DNA from: Bacteroidales bacterium
GTDB lineage: Bacteria; Bacteroidota; Bacteroidia; Bacteroidales; UBA1402
Direction of reading: 5' to 3'
Length of the DNA stretch: 32,368 bases
Assembly (NCBI GenBank): GCA_012718945.1
Contig: JAAYBL010000093.1
Span: 1 to 32,368, forward strand
The notes under the pieces: generated by a model
What the model was told of the DNA's origin: nothing
Seen by the model: only the letters and a program-made list of their open reading frames with translations
Databases searched by the model: none
Made by a program: the position numbers and the translations under genes
Shown: in pieces, positions 7,391 to 14,933 of the stretch
How positions within the stretch are numbered: the first letter of the stretch is position 1
Layout: every line of letters starts with the position of its first letter

Positions 7391-7409
7391 TTTGGATTAA
7401 TCCAACCCC

Positions 7410-8777
7410 ATGGCCAAAACGAAAAGCGTGTACGTCTGCTCCAACTGTGGAGCCGACTCCCCCAAATGGATAGGCAAATGCCCGGCCTGCGGGGAATGGA
7501 ATACCTACCAGGAAGAGCTGATCAGACCTGATTTTCAGATCAAACCTTCTGTCTCCGGTTTCCACGCCCCAAAGTCAAAACCTGTACTGCTGTCCGACAT
7601 TGAACTAAGCGAGCAACCCCGCATGAGCACAGGCGGTGCTGAATTAGACAGGGTGCTGGGCGGCGGTATTGTACCTGGCTCCCTGGTTTTAATCGGGGGT
7701 GAACCCGGTATCGGCAAGTCCACCCTGGTGCTGCAAACCGTCTTAGCCATGAAGGGCACCAAGATTCTCTACGTTTCCGGGGAAGAAAGCGTTCAGCAAC
7801 TCAAACTAAGGGCCGAACGCCTCGGTGGAGAAAACGCCCACGCTTGGTTTGTCAGCGAAACCTCACTGGAGGAAATATTCGTCCATACCGCCAACCTTAA
7901 GCCCGACTTATTGATCGTTGACTCCATCCAGACCGTGGCCACCGAACAAGCGGAATCCTCGCCGGGCAGCATCACTCAGGTGCGAGAATCGGCGGCCGCC
8001 CTGCTACGGTACGCCAAGGAAAGCGGCACCCCCGTCATCCTCATCGGACACATCAACAAGGAAGGTAACCTGGCAGGCCCCAAGGTGCTGGAGCACATCG
8101 TTGATACGGTTTTGCTCTTTGAAGGCGACCAACAATACCTCTACCGCATGATGCGGTCCATCAAGAACCGTTTTGGTAGTACGGCTGAAATCGGCATCTA
8201 TGAAATGCGGCAATCCGGCTTGCGGGAAGTGCTCAATCCCTCCGAACTCTTGCTTTCTCAACACCATACCGGGCTGAGCGGTGTAGCCATTGCCGCTGCC
8301 ATCGAAGGTGTCCGCCCCTTCCTCATCGAGGTGCAGGCCCTGGTCAGCACGGCAGCCTACGGTACCCCACAACGTTCGGCTACCGGTTTCGACTTGCGTA
8401 GACTGAGCATGTTGCTGGCCGTGCTGGAAAAACGTGCCGGCTTCAAGTTGGCGCAGAAAGATGTTTTCCTCAACATTGCCGGGGGCATCAAGGTGAACGA
8501 TCCAGCCATTGACCTGGCCGTACTCTGTTCCATCCTTTCCTCCTCGCTCGACATCGTAATCGACAAGGATATCTGTATGGCCGGAGAGGTAGGTTTGTCG
8601 GGGGAAATTCGCCCCGTCAATCGATTGGAACAGCGTCTGATGGAAGCTCAGAAACTAGGTTTCAGTCAGATCATCGTGCCCAAACTGCCTGGCAACTCCC
8701 TCGATTTGAGCCGTTTTACCCTGACTATCCATCAGGTCACCAAGGTCGAGGAAGTCTTTCGATTGCTCTTTGCCTAA
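7410..8777 (+). CDS. radA: DNA repair protein RadA
   Basis: The 455-residue length is normal for RadA. An N-terminal zinc finger has Cys10, Cys13, Cys24 and Cys27 (CSNC...CPAC). A RecA-like ATPase follows with Walker A GEPGIGKST and Walker B LLIVDSIQ. The RadA-specific KNRFG motif is in MMRSIKNRFGST. The C-terminal third is the Lon-protease-like domain (YGTPQRSATGFDLRRLSMLLAVLEKRAG). RadA is a branch-migration helicase that processes recombination intermediates in the cytoplasm. It is followed after 12 bases by the COG2509 flavoprotein gene, so the two are probably one transcript. Confidence 0.97.
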   Translation: MAKTKSVYVCSNCGADSPKWIGKCPACGEWNTYQEELIRPDFQIKPSVSGFHAPKSKPVLLSDIELSEQPRMSTGGAELDRVLGGGIVPGSLVLIGGEPGIGKSTLVLQTVLAMKGTKILYVSGEESVQQLKLRAERLGGENAHAWFVSETSLEEIFVHTANLKPDLLIVDSIQTVATEQAESSPGSITQVRESAAALLRYAKESGTPVILIGHINKEGNLAGPKVLEHIVDTVLLFEGDQQYLYRMMRSIKNRFGSTAEIGIYEMRQSGLREVLNPSELLLSQHHTGLSGVAIAAAIEGVRPFLIEVQALVSTAAYGTPQRSATGFDLRRLSMLLAVLEKRAGFKLAQKDVFLNIAGGIKVNDPAIDLAVLCSILSSSLDIVIDKDICMAGEVGLSGEIRPVNRLEQRLMEAQKLGFSQIIVPKLPGNSLDLSRFTLTIHQVTKVEEVFRLLFA

Positions 8778-8789
8778 AACAATCCCTTC

Positions 8790-10433
8790 ATGATACACGA
8801 ATACACCTTGCGAGTGCTCCCTGAAGAAGCAGCCCAGGAAACCGCCATTATTGCCTGCGTGTCCCGTGAGAAGGGTCACAAAATAACCAGCATCAAGGGA
8901 ATACAGGTGCTGCGCCGTTCCATCGATGCCCGCCAGCGCACCATCTACGTTAACCTGACCGTACGGGTCTTTGTCAACGAACCAGTCTCCGACCCCGTTG
9001 CAACGCCTTTCAACTACCCTGACGTCAGCGATAAGCCCACCGTATTGGTGGTCGGTGCCGGCCCGGGTGGTTTGTTCGCTGCCTTGCGCCTTATCCAGCT
9101 AGGTCTTAAACCCATCGTCATAGAACGGGGCAAATCGGTACACGATCGCCGCAAGGACATCGCCGCCATCTCTCGTCAGGGACTGGTCAATCCAGACTCC
9201 AACTACTGTTTTGGCGAAGGTGGTGCCGGTGCTTTTTCTGACGGTAAGCTCTACACCCGCAGTAAAAAGCGGGGCAACGTAGAGCGGGTACTGCAACTTT
9301 TCTGTCAATTCGGAGCTTCTCCGTCCATCTTGATCGATGCCCATCCTCACATAGGGAGCGACAAACTCCCGGCCATCATCGAAGGTATGCGCGAACAGAT
9401 CAAGGCCAGCGGCGGATCGGTTCATTTTGAGACCCGCATGGAAGCCCTCCTCCTGCACGAAGGCAAGGTAGTTGGGTTACGCACCTCAAAGGGCGAAACG
9501 CTGGAAGGCCCTGTCATCCTGGCAACCGGTCATTCCGCCAGGGATGTGTACCGTCAACTTTACCAACAAGCCATACCCCTGGAAGCCAAAGGGCTGGCCC
9601 TGGGAGTGCGGTTGGAACATCCCCAAATCCTCATCGACCAGATTCAATACCACAACCCCAAGGGACGTGGCGACTTTTTACCCCCGGCCGAATACAGCCT
9701 CGTGGCCCAGGTGGAACAACGCGGTGTCTACTCCTTCTGTATGTGTCCAGGCGGTTTTGTGGTGCCTTCGGCCAGTGGTCCGGCTCAAGTCGTGGTCAAC
9801 GGCATGTCGCCCTCCAATCGCGGTTCCCGCTGGGCCAACGCCGGTCTGGTGGTGGAAATTCGTCCCGAGGACCTGACTCCCCGCCTGCAGGACAGCCTTG
9901 ACAAAGCCCTCAACGCGGCCGGCTCAAACAATGGCATTCCTCCTGGCTCTGTCATGGAAGCCTTGGGCGCTCCCCTGCCTGCAGAACTGGGACTGCTCCA
10001 GTTGCAGGAACAGCTTGAATACCTCTGCTTCCTGCATGGTGGCAGCAATCAGACAGCCCCAGCCCAGCGCATGACCGATTTTGTACAGGGTAAACGTTCG
10101 GCCGATCTGCCAGTCTCCTCCTACACACCCGGCATCGTCAATTCGACGTTACACGCGTGGATGCCACCATTCATCACCAAGCGGCTACAACAAGGTTTTA
10201 CGGCCTTTGACACCGCTCACAAAGGCTTCCTCACCAACGAAGCGGTGTTGATCGGAGTAGAAACCCGTACCTCCTCGCCCGTGCGTATTCCCAGGAATCC
10301 AATCACGTTGGCCCACGTCAGTGTGCCCGGCCTCTACCCCTGCGGAGAGGGCGCCGGTTACGCCGGTGGCATCGTCAGCGCGGCCATTGACGGCGAACGC
10401 TGTGCCGAACAGTTAGCAGCATCCTTGATTTAA
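8790..10433 (+). CDS. FAD-dependent dehydrogenase-like protein (COG2509 type)
   Basis: This 547-residue flavoprotein has an N-terminal region of about 80 residues, then a Rossmann FAD-binding motif VVGAGPGGLFAALRL (glycines at 89, 91 and 94) and an E/R-containing second strand (IVIERGKSVHDRR). The YCFGEGGAGAFSDGKLYTR segment, the internal ATGHSARDVY and the C-terminal GLYPCGEGAGYAGGIVSAAIDG are typical of COG2509 uncharacterised FAD-dependent dehydrogenases found in most Bacteroidota. The reaction is unknown. It follows radA by 12 bases. Its stop codon overlaps that of the convergent SGNH gene by 4 bases, leaving no room for a terminator between them. Confidence 0.85.
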   Translation: MIHEYTLRVLPEEAAQETAIIACVSREKGHKITSIKGIQVLRRSIDARQRTIYVNLTVRVFVNEPVSDPVATPFNYPDVSDKPTVLVVGAGPGGLFAALRLIQLGLKPIVIERGKSVHDRRKDIAAISRQGLVNPDSNYCFGEGGAGAFSDGKLYTRSKKRGNVERVLQLFCQFGASPSILIDAHPHIGSDKLPAIIEGMREQIKASGGSVHFETRMEALLLHEGKVVGLRTSKGETLEGPVILATGHSARDVYRQLYQQAIPLEAKGLALGVRLEHPQILIDQIQYHNPKGRGDFLPPAEYSLVAQVEQRGVYSFCMCPGGFVVPSASGPAQVVVNGMSPSNRGSRWANAGLVVEIRPEDLTPRLQDSLDKALNAAGSNNGIPPGSVMEALGAPLPAELGLLQLQEQLEYLCFLHGGSNQTAPAQRMTDFVQGKRSADLPVSSYTPGIVNSTLHAWMPPFITKRLQQGFTAFDTAHKGFLTNEAVLIGVETRTSSPVRIPRNPITLAHVSVPGLYPCGEGAGYAGGIVSAAIDGERCAEQLAASLI

Positions 10434-12412
10434 CGGGCTACAACAAGGGTACAATGTCCCCAGCCCTGTTCAGAACGAACGTTGCATAAATAAGAGCCCG
10501 AGGGCCATGTTGACACATCAAACGCAACCTGGTGCCGGCCTGCGTGGAAAGCTTTGTTTGCCCATGCATTGACCAACGTGCCGTCAGGCCTGTACACCTG
10601 TATGGTCAAAGTGGTCGGTGCCGAGATATCGAGGGTCAATTCAGCCCTGTCAAACGCAGGATTGGGTATCACACCGGCTAGTTTGAAAGCCTGAGCGTGT
10701 TGTACAGGTCGTAGCCCTGTCAACAGAGGATCATCGCCCCCCATTCCGGTAGGGGCACCTTCAAAACTGGACACACAAAGTTTGTCAAGGCAAGCACCGT
10801 CTTCGCGGTTGGCTATGGCAAACACATGCGCGCCGGCCTTCAAATTGTAGCTGCCCAGCAACTTCCACTGCCAACCACTGGTAGCCAAACCGTTGCACAT
10901 GGAAAAACTCCCATTATCCAACATGATCCAGTAGGAATCATCGTCCCAGGAAGGGCAATTGAGACGGGCATAGATATGATAGGTGGTGTCTTTGCTGGTT
11001 GTAAAACGGAAATAAACGGTTCCGGCACTATCGGTAGGGGCGGCACCCACCACGTTGTTGACCGTTTTCAAATAAACGCCATTGGAGGCAGCCGCGTCTG
11101 TCACTTGTTGGTAGTTTTTACCCTGGGTGGCTGTAACCATCCGTTCGGCTTCCATCCAGATGGATTCTGAACCAGCCCTGGGATCAACCCAGACCAAGGT
11201 ATCCGTGCCGGAAAAGAGGGTCAGGTCCACGTAATTACCCATGGCTCTGTGACCGGCGGCGTTGGGGTGCAGGTAGTCGGCCTGCAAATCGGTGGCCAGG
11301 CTAAGCGTATCGGCCGTGTTTCGCATGGCCTTGTCGAAATCGATGACCCCGTCGAAGGCTCCACCGTTGCGTATCCACTCGTTGACCAGTCCACGTCCCA
11401 CTTCGTGATCGGCGGTGTAGTAACCGTTACCTTTGAAAGGCATGATGGTGGCGCCATAGACAAAAATACCCTTGGCATGCGCCGCGTTGATGAGTTGCTT
11501 GTAGGCGTTAATCAGGTTGTTGGCCGTCTGTGCTCCGTTGGACGTGTACCCCAGATCGTTCACCCCTTCGAAAATGATGGCCCATTTCACACCGGGCTGG
11601 TTGAGAATATCCCGTTCAAACCGGCTGACACCGGATGGGCCCAGGCAATTACCCAGCACACAGTTACCGCCGATACCCATATTCAAGACACCAACCTTGC
11701 TGGTCTCCGGCTGCTTGAGCAGGCGTTCCGAGAAAATATCTGTCCAACGGTTCTGCTGGTCAGTAACGGAGCCTCTCCCGTCTGTGATGGAATTACCCAG
11801 GATGGCCACGGCATGCGCTTCTTCGGGAGCCCTTACCTCAAGGGCGTTGATCACATACCAATGTTCGGTACGGACAGCCTTGGTAAAATCAGAAGAGGGG
11901 GTTGAAAAACCGGTCAACAAATAGGACGTGGTGCGCGAGCCTGGATGCCCCGTCACCGATGCCGAGGTTTGACCAAAATTGATGGTGATGGCCAACTCCA
12001 TGCGGGGTGTCAAGGCAAACGCCACAGGATCGGAATAAACGGTCGTTCCCGGTTGCATGGTCGCATCGGGTTTGCTGCCAAAGGTCAAGTCCTTGCTGGT
12101 GGCGACATCGATGGTGCCACCCCCTTTGGATACGGCGATAGACACTGATTCCAGGGTGACCGGACTGGTGCTGAACTCGTTGGAAAACTTGAGTCGCAGG
12201 GTATCGCCCCCTATGGATACTTTGATGATTTGTCGTAGAGCGTTGTCTGTCAATCCGGGAGCCGGCGGATTATTGTTGGTTTCAACCAATTGAGGCGCCG
12301 TGCTCCAGCTGCCCACCCATTTGGTGGCGGCCATGGAAGACAAGCCGACGCTTAAGCAAAAAAGAAGGCTCCAAACACGGAAACGGAAAAAAGAGAATCG
12401 TGACGAAAACAT
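10430..12412 (-). CDS. Secreted SGNH/GDSL esterase with carbohydrate-binding region and T9SS tail
   Basis: This 660-residue protein has a signal peptide (VWSLLFCLSVGLSSMAA). An N-terminal beta-sandwich opens WVGSWSTAPQLVE. The SGNH catalytic domain has block I GNSITDG (nucleophile Ser208), block II GIGGN, block III GVND (283-286) and block V DYLHPNAAGH (Asp379, His382). A central region with IWMEAERM, VYFRF and YHIYARLN looks like a CBM6/35-type sugar-binding module. The end (VIPNPAFDRAELTL ... SGSYLCNVRS) is a T9SS type A sorting domain, so export across the outer membrane is expected. The catalytic layout resembles XynE-type acetyl-esterases acting on plant polysaccharides; the ester is not known. 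It lies 86 bases behind the CE15-like gene on the same strand, a likely operon. Confidence 0.88.
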   Translation of the reverse strand: MFSSRFSFFRFRVWSLLFCLSVGLSSMAATKWVGSWSTAPQLVETNNNPPAPGLTDNALRQIIKVSIGGDTLRLKFSNEFSTSPVTLESVSIAVSKGGGTIDVATSKDLTFGSKPDATMQPGTTVYSDPVAFALTPRMELAITINFGQTSASVTGHPGSRTTSYLLTGFSTPSSDFTKAVRTEHWYVINALEVRAPEEAHAVAILGNSITDGRGSVTDQQNRWTDIFSERLLKQPETSKVGVLNMGIGGNCVLGNCLGPSGVSRFERDILNQPGVKWAIIFEGVNDLGYTSNGAQTANNLINAYKQLINAAHAKGIFVYGATIMPFKGNGYYTADHEVGRGLVNEWIRNGGAFDGVIDFDKAMRNTADTLSLATDLQADYLHPNAAGHRAMGNYVDLTLFSGTDTLVWVDPRAGSESIWMEAERMVTATQGKNYQQVTDAAASNGVYLKTVNNVVGAAPTDSAGTVYFRFTTSKDTTYHIYARLNCPSWDDDSYWIMLDNGSFSMCNGLATSGWQWKLLGSYNLKAGAHVFAIANREDGACLDKLCVSSFEGAPTGMGGDDPLLTGLRPVQHAQAFKLAGVIPNPAFDRAELTLDISAPTTLTIQVYRPDGTLVNAWANKAFHAGRHQVAFDVSTWPSGSYLCNVRSEQGWGHCTLVVAR

Positions 12413-12498
12413 GATGTTGGTTTAATGGTTTACAATCGCTTTTGAGTGGTATTTGTCAGGGAATAAAGGCATGAAACGATGTTCGACGGCCACGGTTA

Positions 12499-13776
12499 TC
12501 AAGGCTTAGGTGTCAACACCGGTTTGTTGCTGCCCCACCATTTGATCCAGCGGGATACATCCTGGTTTTCAATGGTGCTCTTGGTGCAGTGGGTGTCGAC
12601 ATCCTGTCGTCCCAACAGGAAACGATCGATGAACGCTTCCAATTCAGGGTATTGACTTTTGGGTAATTGACAATGACCGTGCTTGCCCTCAATGGAATAC
12701 CCGCAACGGTCTTCAATGCCAAACGTTTTGTAGACTTCCCTGGCTGCTGCCATCGACACGAAGCCCGATGGATCGGCCAACCATTCGTAATCCGGGTTGC
12801 CAAACATCAGCAAGGCCCTGGGAGCAACCATGGCGCAGAGTTCGTGGTGGTCAAAAGGCAACTGGGCCGTATTGGCTCCGCTGAAGGCGCGCATGGGGTT
12901 GGCAAACCAGTTGTAGTCGGTAGCGCCCAACGTTTCCACCTTGCCCAGGGTTTCGGAGACCCGCCAGGCCGCCGCACCCCCGCCACCAGGTTCCTGGGAA
13001 ATGGTTAATGCGATGCGTTCATCGAAAGCTCCCGCAAACAAGGCCATCTTACCGGCGTACGAACAGCCCGTCACCGCCAGTCGGCTCAGGTTGATGGGCA
13101 GGGTTTCCCGGCAACGTTCCAACCCATCAATCAGACGGCTCACTCCCCAGGACCATGCCGCGTACTGGCCCGAATTGTCCACATTCAGATAAGGGTATAA
13201 TTGATAAAAGGGATCATTATTGCTGTGCCTGTAGTAGGTCGTTACCTGGTTGTGGCTAAAAGTAATCAAGGCGATGTTTCGGCTGGTGAACAGGTTGGCC
13301 GGCAAACTACCACTGGGCATGTTCATTCCAATTACAGCCGGGAAAGGTCCCTCCCCCTCTGGCAGTTGCACGTTGGCTGTCAGGGTCAGGGATCGCCCCT
13401 CGTGCCTGACAACAACGGTCAGTTGTCCCTCGACAAACTGGGCTGTGACACTGTCGGGATGGACCACCGGTCGTTCCCCGATTTCGTAGTGTTGGATTTC
13501 CCAGGCTATCTCAGCCCTGCGGCGGCTCCAGTCCTTGAATTTGGTGGACCTAGCCTTGGACGCCTGTTTCCACTGGTACGGATTGGTGGCCGACCACATG
13601 AAGGGATCGGTCAATGGTTCCACAACGGGCAGTTCTTCCAACGTTGGCAAGGCAGGCTTTGGGAAGGAGACACCCGTATTCTCCACTGGGTACACCAACG
13701 GAATGGTTTTGGCAGCCATAGCCGGCATGAAGGAAAGGGCCAACAAACCAACAAACAGCAGTGAGGTCTTTTTCAT
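12499..13776 (-). CDS. Glucuronoyl esterase-like (CE15) alpha/beta hydrolase
   Basis: This 425-residue secreted protein has a clear signal peptide (TSLLFVGLLALSFMPAMAA), which fixes the ATG at 13776 rather than the in-frame codon at 13821. The catalytic set matches CE15: GCSYAGK with Ser239, SQEPGGGGAAAWR with Glu262, and GKHGHCQLP with His368. CE15 enzymes cut ester bonds between lignin alcohols and 4-O-methyl-glucuronate on xylan. The usual GCSRxGK motif here is GCSYAGK, replacing the Arg that stabilises the oxyanion, so bacterial variants with altered activity should be considered. It pairs with the SGNH esterase downstream, consistent with stripping decorations from xylan. A hairpin sits in its 5' region. 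Confidence 0.85.
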   Translation of the reverse strand: MKKTSLLFVGLLALSFMPAMAAKTIPLVYPVENTGVSFPKPALPTLEELPVVEPLTDPFMWSATNPYQWKQASKARSTKFKDWSRRRAEIAWEIQHYEIGERPVVHPDSVTAQFVEGQLTVVVRHEGRSLTLTANVQLPEGEGPFPAVIGMNMPSGSLPANLFTSRNIALITFSHNQVTTYYRHSNNDPFYQLYPYLNVDNSGQYAAWSWGVSRLIDGLERCRETLPINLSRLAVTGCSYAGKMALFAGAFDERIALTISQEPGGGGAAAWRVSETLGKVETLGATDYNWFANPMRAFSGANTAQLPFDHHELCAMVAPRALLMFGNPDYEWLADPSGFVSMAAAREVYKTFGIEDRCGYSIEGKHGHCQLPKSQYPELEAFIDRFLLGRQDVDTHCTKSTIENQDVSRWIKWWGSNKPVLTPKP

Positions 13777-13823
13777 GGTCTTCAAGGATAAGGTGTCGAA
13801 CGGTACCAATAAAAAATGCAATG

Positions 13824-13841
13824 CCCCGCTTTTTGACGGGG
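13824..13841. other. Hairpin in the CE15/pirin divergent region
   Basis: CCCCG and CGGGG are separated by 8 bases (CTTTTTGA). On the minus strand the stem is followed after a few bases by a T run. It sits 47 bases upstream of the CE15 ATG between divergent genes, where an ordinary terminator is not expected. It may be an attenuator or simply chance. Confidence 0.35.
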
Positions 13842-13890
13842 TAAAAATACGCCTTTTACAAGAGCCGAAGTATCAACTATGTAAACGCTG

Positions 13891-13920
13891 TTGTCAATCT
13901 GGAAACAATCGGTATATTTG
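13891..13920 (+). promoter_or_regulatory. Promoter of the pirin gene
   Basis: TTG at 13891-13893, a 19-base spacer and TATATTTG at 13913-13920 match both promoter elements. The ATG follows 29 bases later. Confidence 0.6.
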
Positions 13921-13949
13921 TTACACCAACCACTCAGCCTGCAACCATC

Positions 13950-14813
13950 ATGAACCAACGCAAAGCAACCTGGATTGTCAGAGGCCAACGCGCCATTGAC
14001 GGCGCCGGCGTCAGCCTGAGGCGGGTATTGGGCGCACAAACGGCCCGCTCATTCGACCCCTTCCTGATGCTCGACGGCTTTGACTCCGTCGACCCCAACG
14101 ATTACCTCAAAGGCTTTCCCTGGCACCCACACAGGGGCATCGAGACCATCACCTACCTGATAAAGGGCGAAGTAGAACACGGTGACAGCCTTGGCAACAA
14201 AGGCACGATCAACGACCTGGAATGTCAATGGATGACAGCAGGCTCAGGCATCGTACACCAGGAAATGCCCAAACAGGCAGAACGCATGCTGGGTTGTCAG
14301 TTATGGGTCAATTTGCCCGCTAAAGATAAAATGACAACCCCGGCTTATGGGGATATCACCCGCGGCAAGGTGACAGTCGTTGAAGAAGCAGACGCTGTGG
14401 TGCGCATCCTGGCCGGTCAATACAAAGGCAGCAAGGGTGTGTTTGAAGGAAAATACGTAAAAGTGACCTATCTGGACATCGACTTGAAGCCAAACACGAC
14501 CTGGACCTATACCGGCACGCCCAACAACGAAACCCTGTTTACCTACCTGCTTGACGGTACATTGGCGGTCAACGAGGACCTTTCCGAGGAAGAAGAAAAG
14601 GCCTGTGCCGTCCTGTTTTCCGCTTCCGATGAAAACGCGTCAACCAACGATGCCGTTGTGGTGCGCTCGGGCAAACAAGGTGCCCGATTCGTCGTGTTGG
14701 CAGCCCAACCGCTGCGCGAGCCCATTGCCTGGGGCGGCCCCATCGTCATGAACACCCAGGAAGAGTTACAGGTTGCCATGGAAGAACTCAACAACGGGAC
14801 CTTTATCAAGTAA
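13950..14813 (+). CDS. Pirin family protein
   Basis: This 287-residue bicupin matches the pirin length. The metal ligands are visible: His59 and His61 in WHPHRGIET, and His103 and Glu105 in GIVHQEM. The N-terminal DPFLMLDGF and the C-terminal cupin (FVVLAAQPLREPIAWGGPIVMN) are standard pirin motifs. Pirins bind Fe(II) in the cytoplasm; some have quercetinase activity and others act as redox-sensing co-regulators, so the exact role is open. It has its own promoter. Downstream, before the siderophore receptor, lies a CTAG-rich inverted repeat. Its closeness to an iron-uptake unit is suggestive but proves nothing. Confidence 0.92.
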   Translation: MNQRKATWIVRGQRAIDGAGVSLRRVLGAQTARSFDPFLMLDGFDSVDPNDYLKGFPWHPHRGIETITYLIKGEVEHGDSLGNKGTINDLECQWMTAGSGIVHQEMPKQAERMLGCQLWVNLPAKDKMTTPAYGDITRGKVTVVEEADAVVRILAGQYKGSKGVFEGKYVKVTYLDIDLKPNTTWTYTGTPNNETLFTYLLDGTLAVNEDLSEEEEKACAVLFSASDENASTNDAVVVRSGKQGARFVVLAAQPLREPIAWGGPIVMNTQEELQVAMEELNNGTFIK

Positions 14814-14836
14814 GCGAGACGTTGAAGGAAGGCTAG

Positions 14837-14889
14837 ATACCTAGTTGTTGTGAGAACACGCCAGGGAAAAAACCCTAGTAACTAGGTAT
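14837..14889. repeat. CTAG-rich inverted repeat before the TonB receptor gene
   Basis: ATACCTAGTT (14837-14846) and AACTAGGTAT (14880-14889) form a perfect 10-bp dyad around 33 bases. Inside lie a small AGGG-A6-CCCT hairpin and a second CCTAGT, which pairs with the right arm as CCTAGT-A-ACTAGG (14874-14886). The right arm ends at a possible -33 TTG (14889-14891), followed by N20 and the -7-like GACCTTTG (14912-14919). It could be an operator, an RNA structure or the pirin terminator. Confidence 0.5.
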
Positions 14890-14933
14890 TGCGGTACAAG
14901 GCACAGGAAGTGACCTTTGCCGAAAAAAAATTC

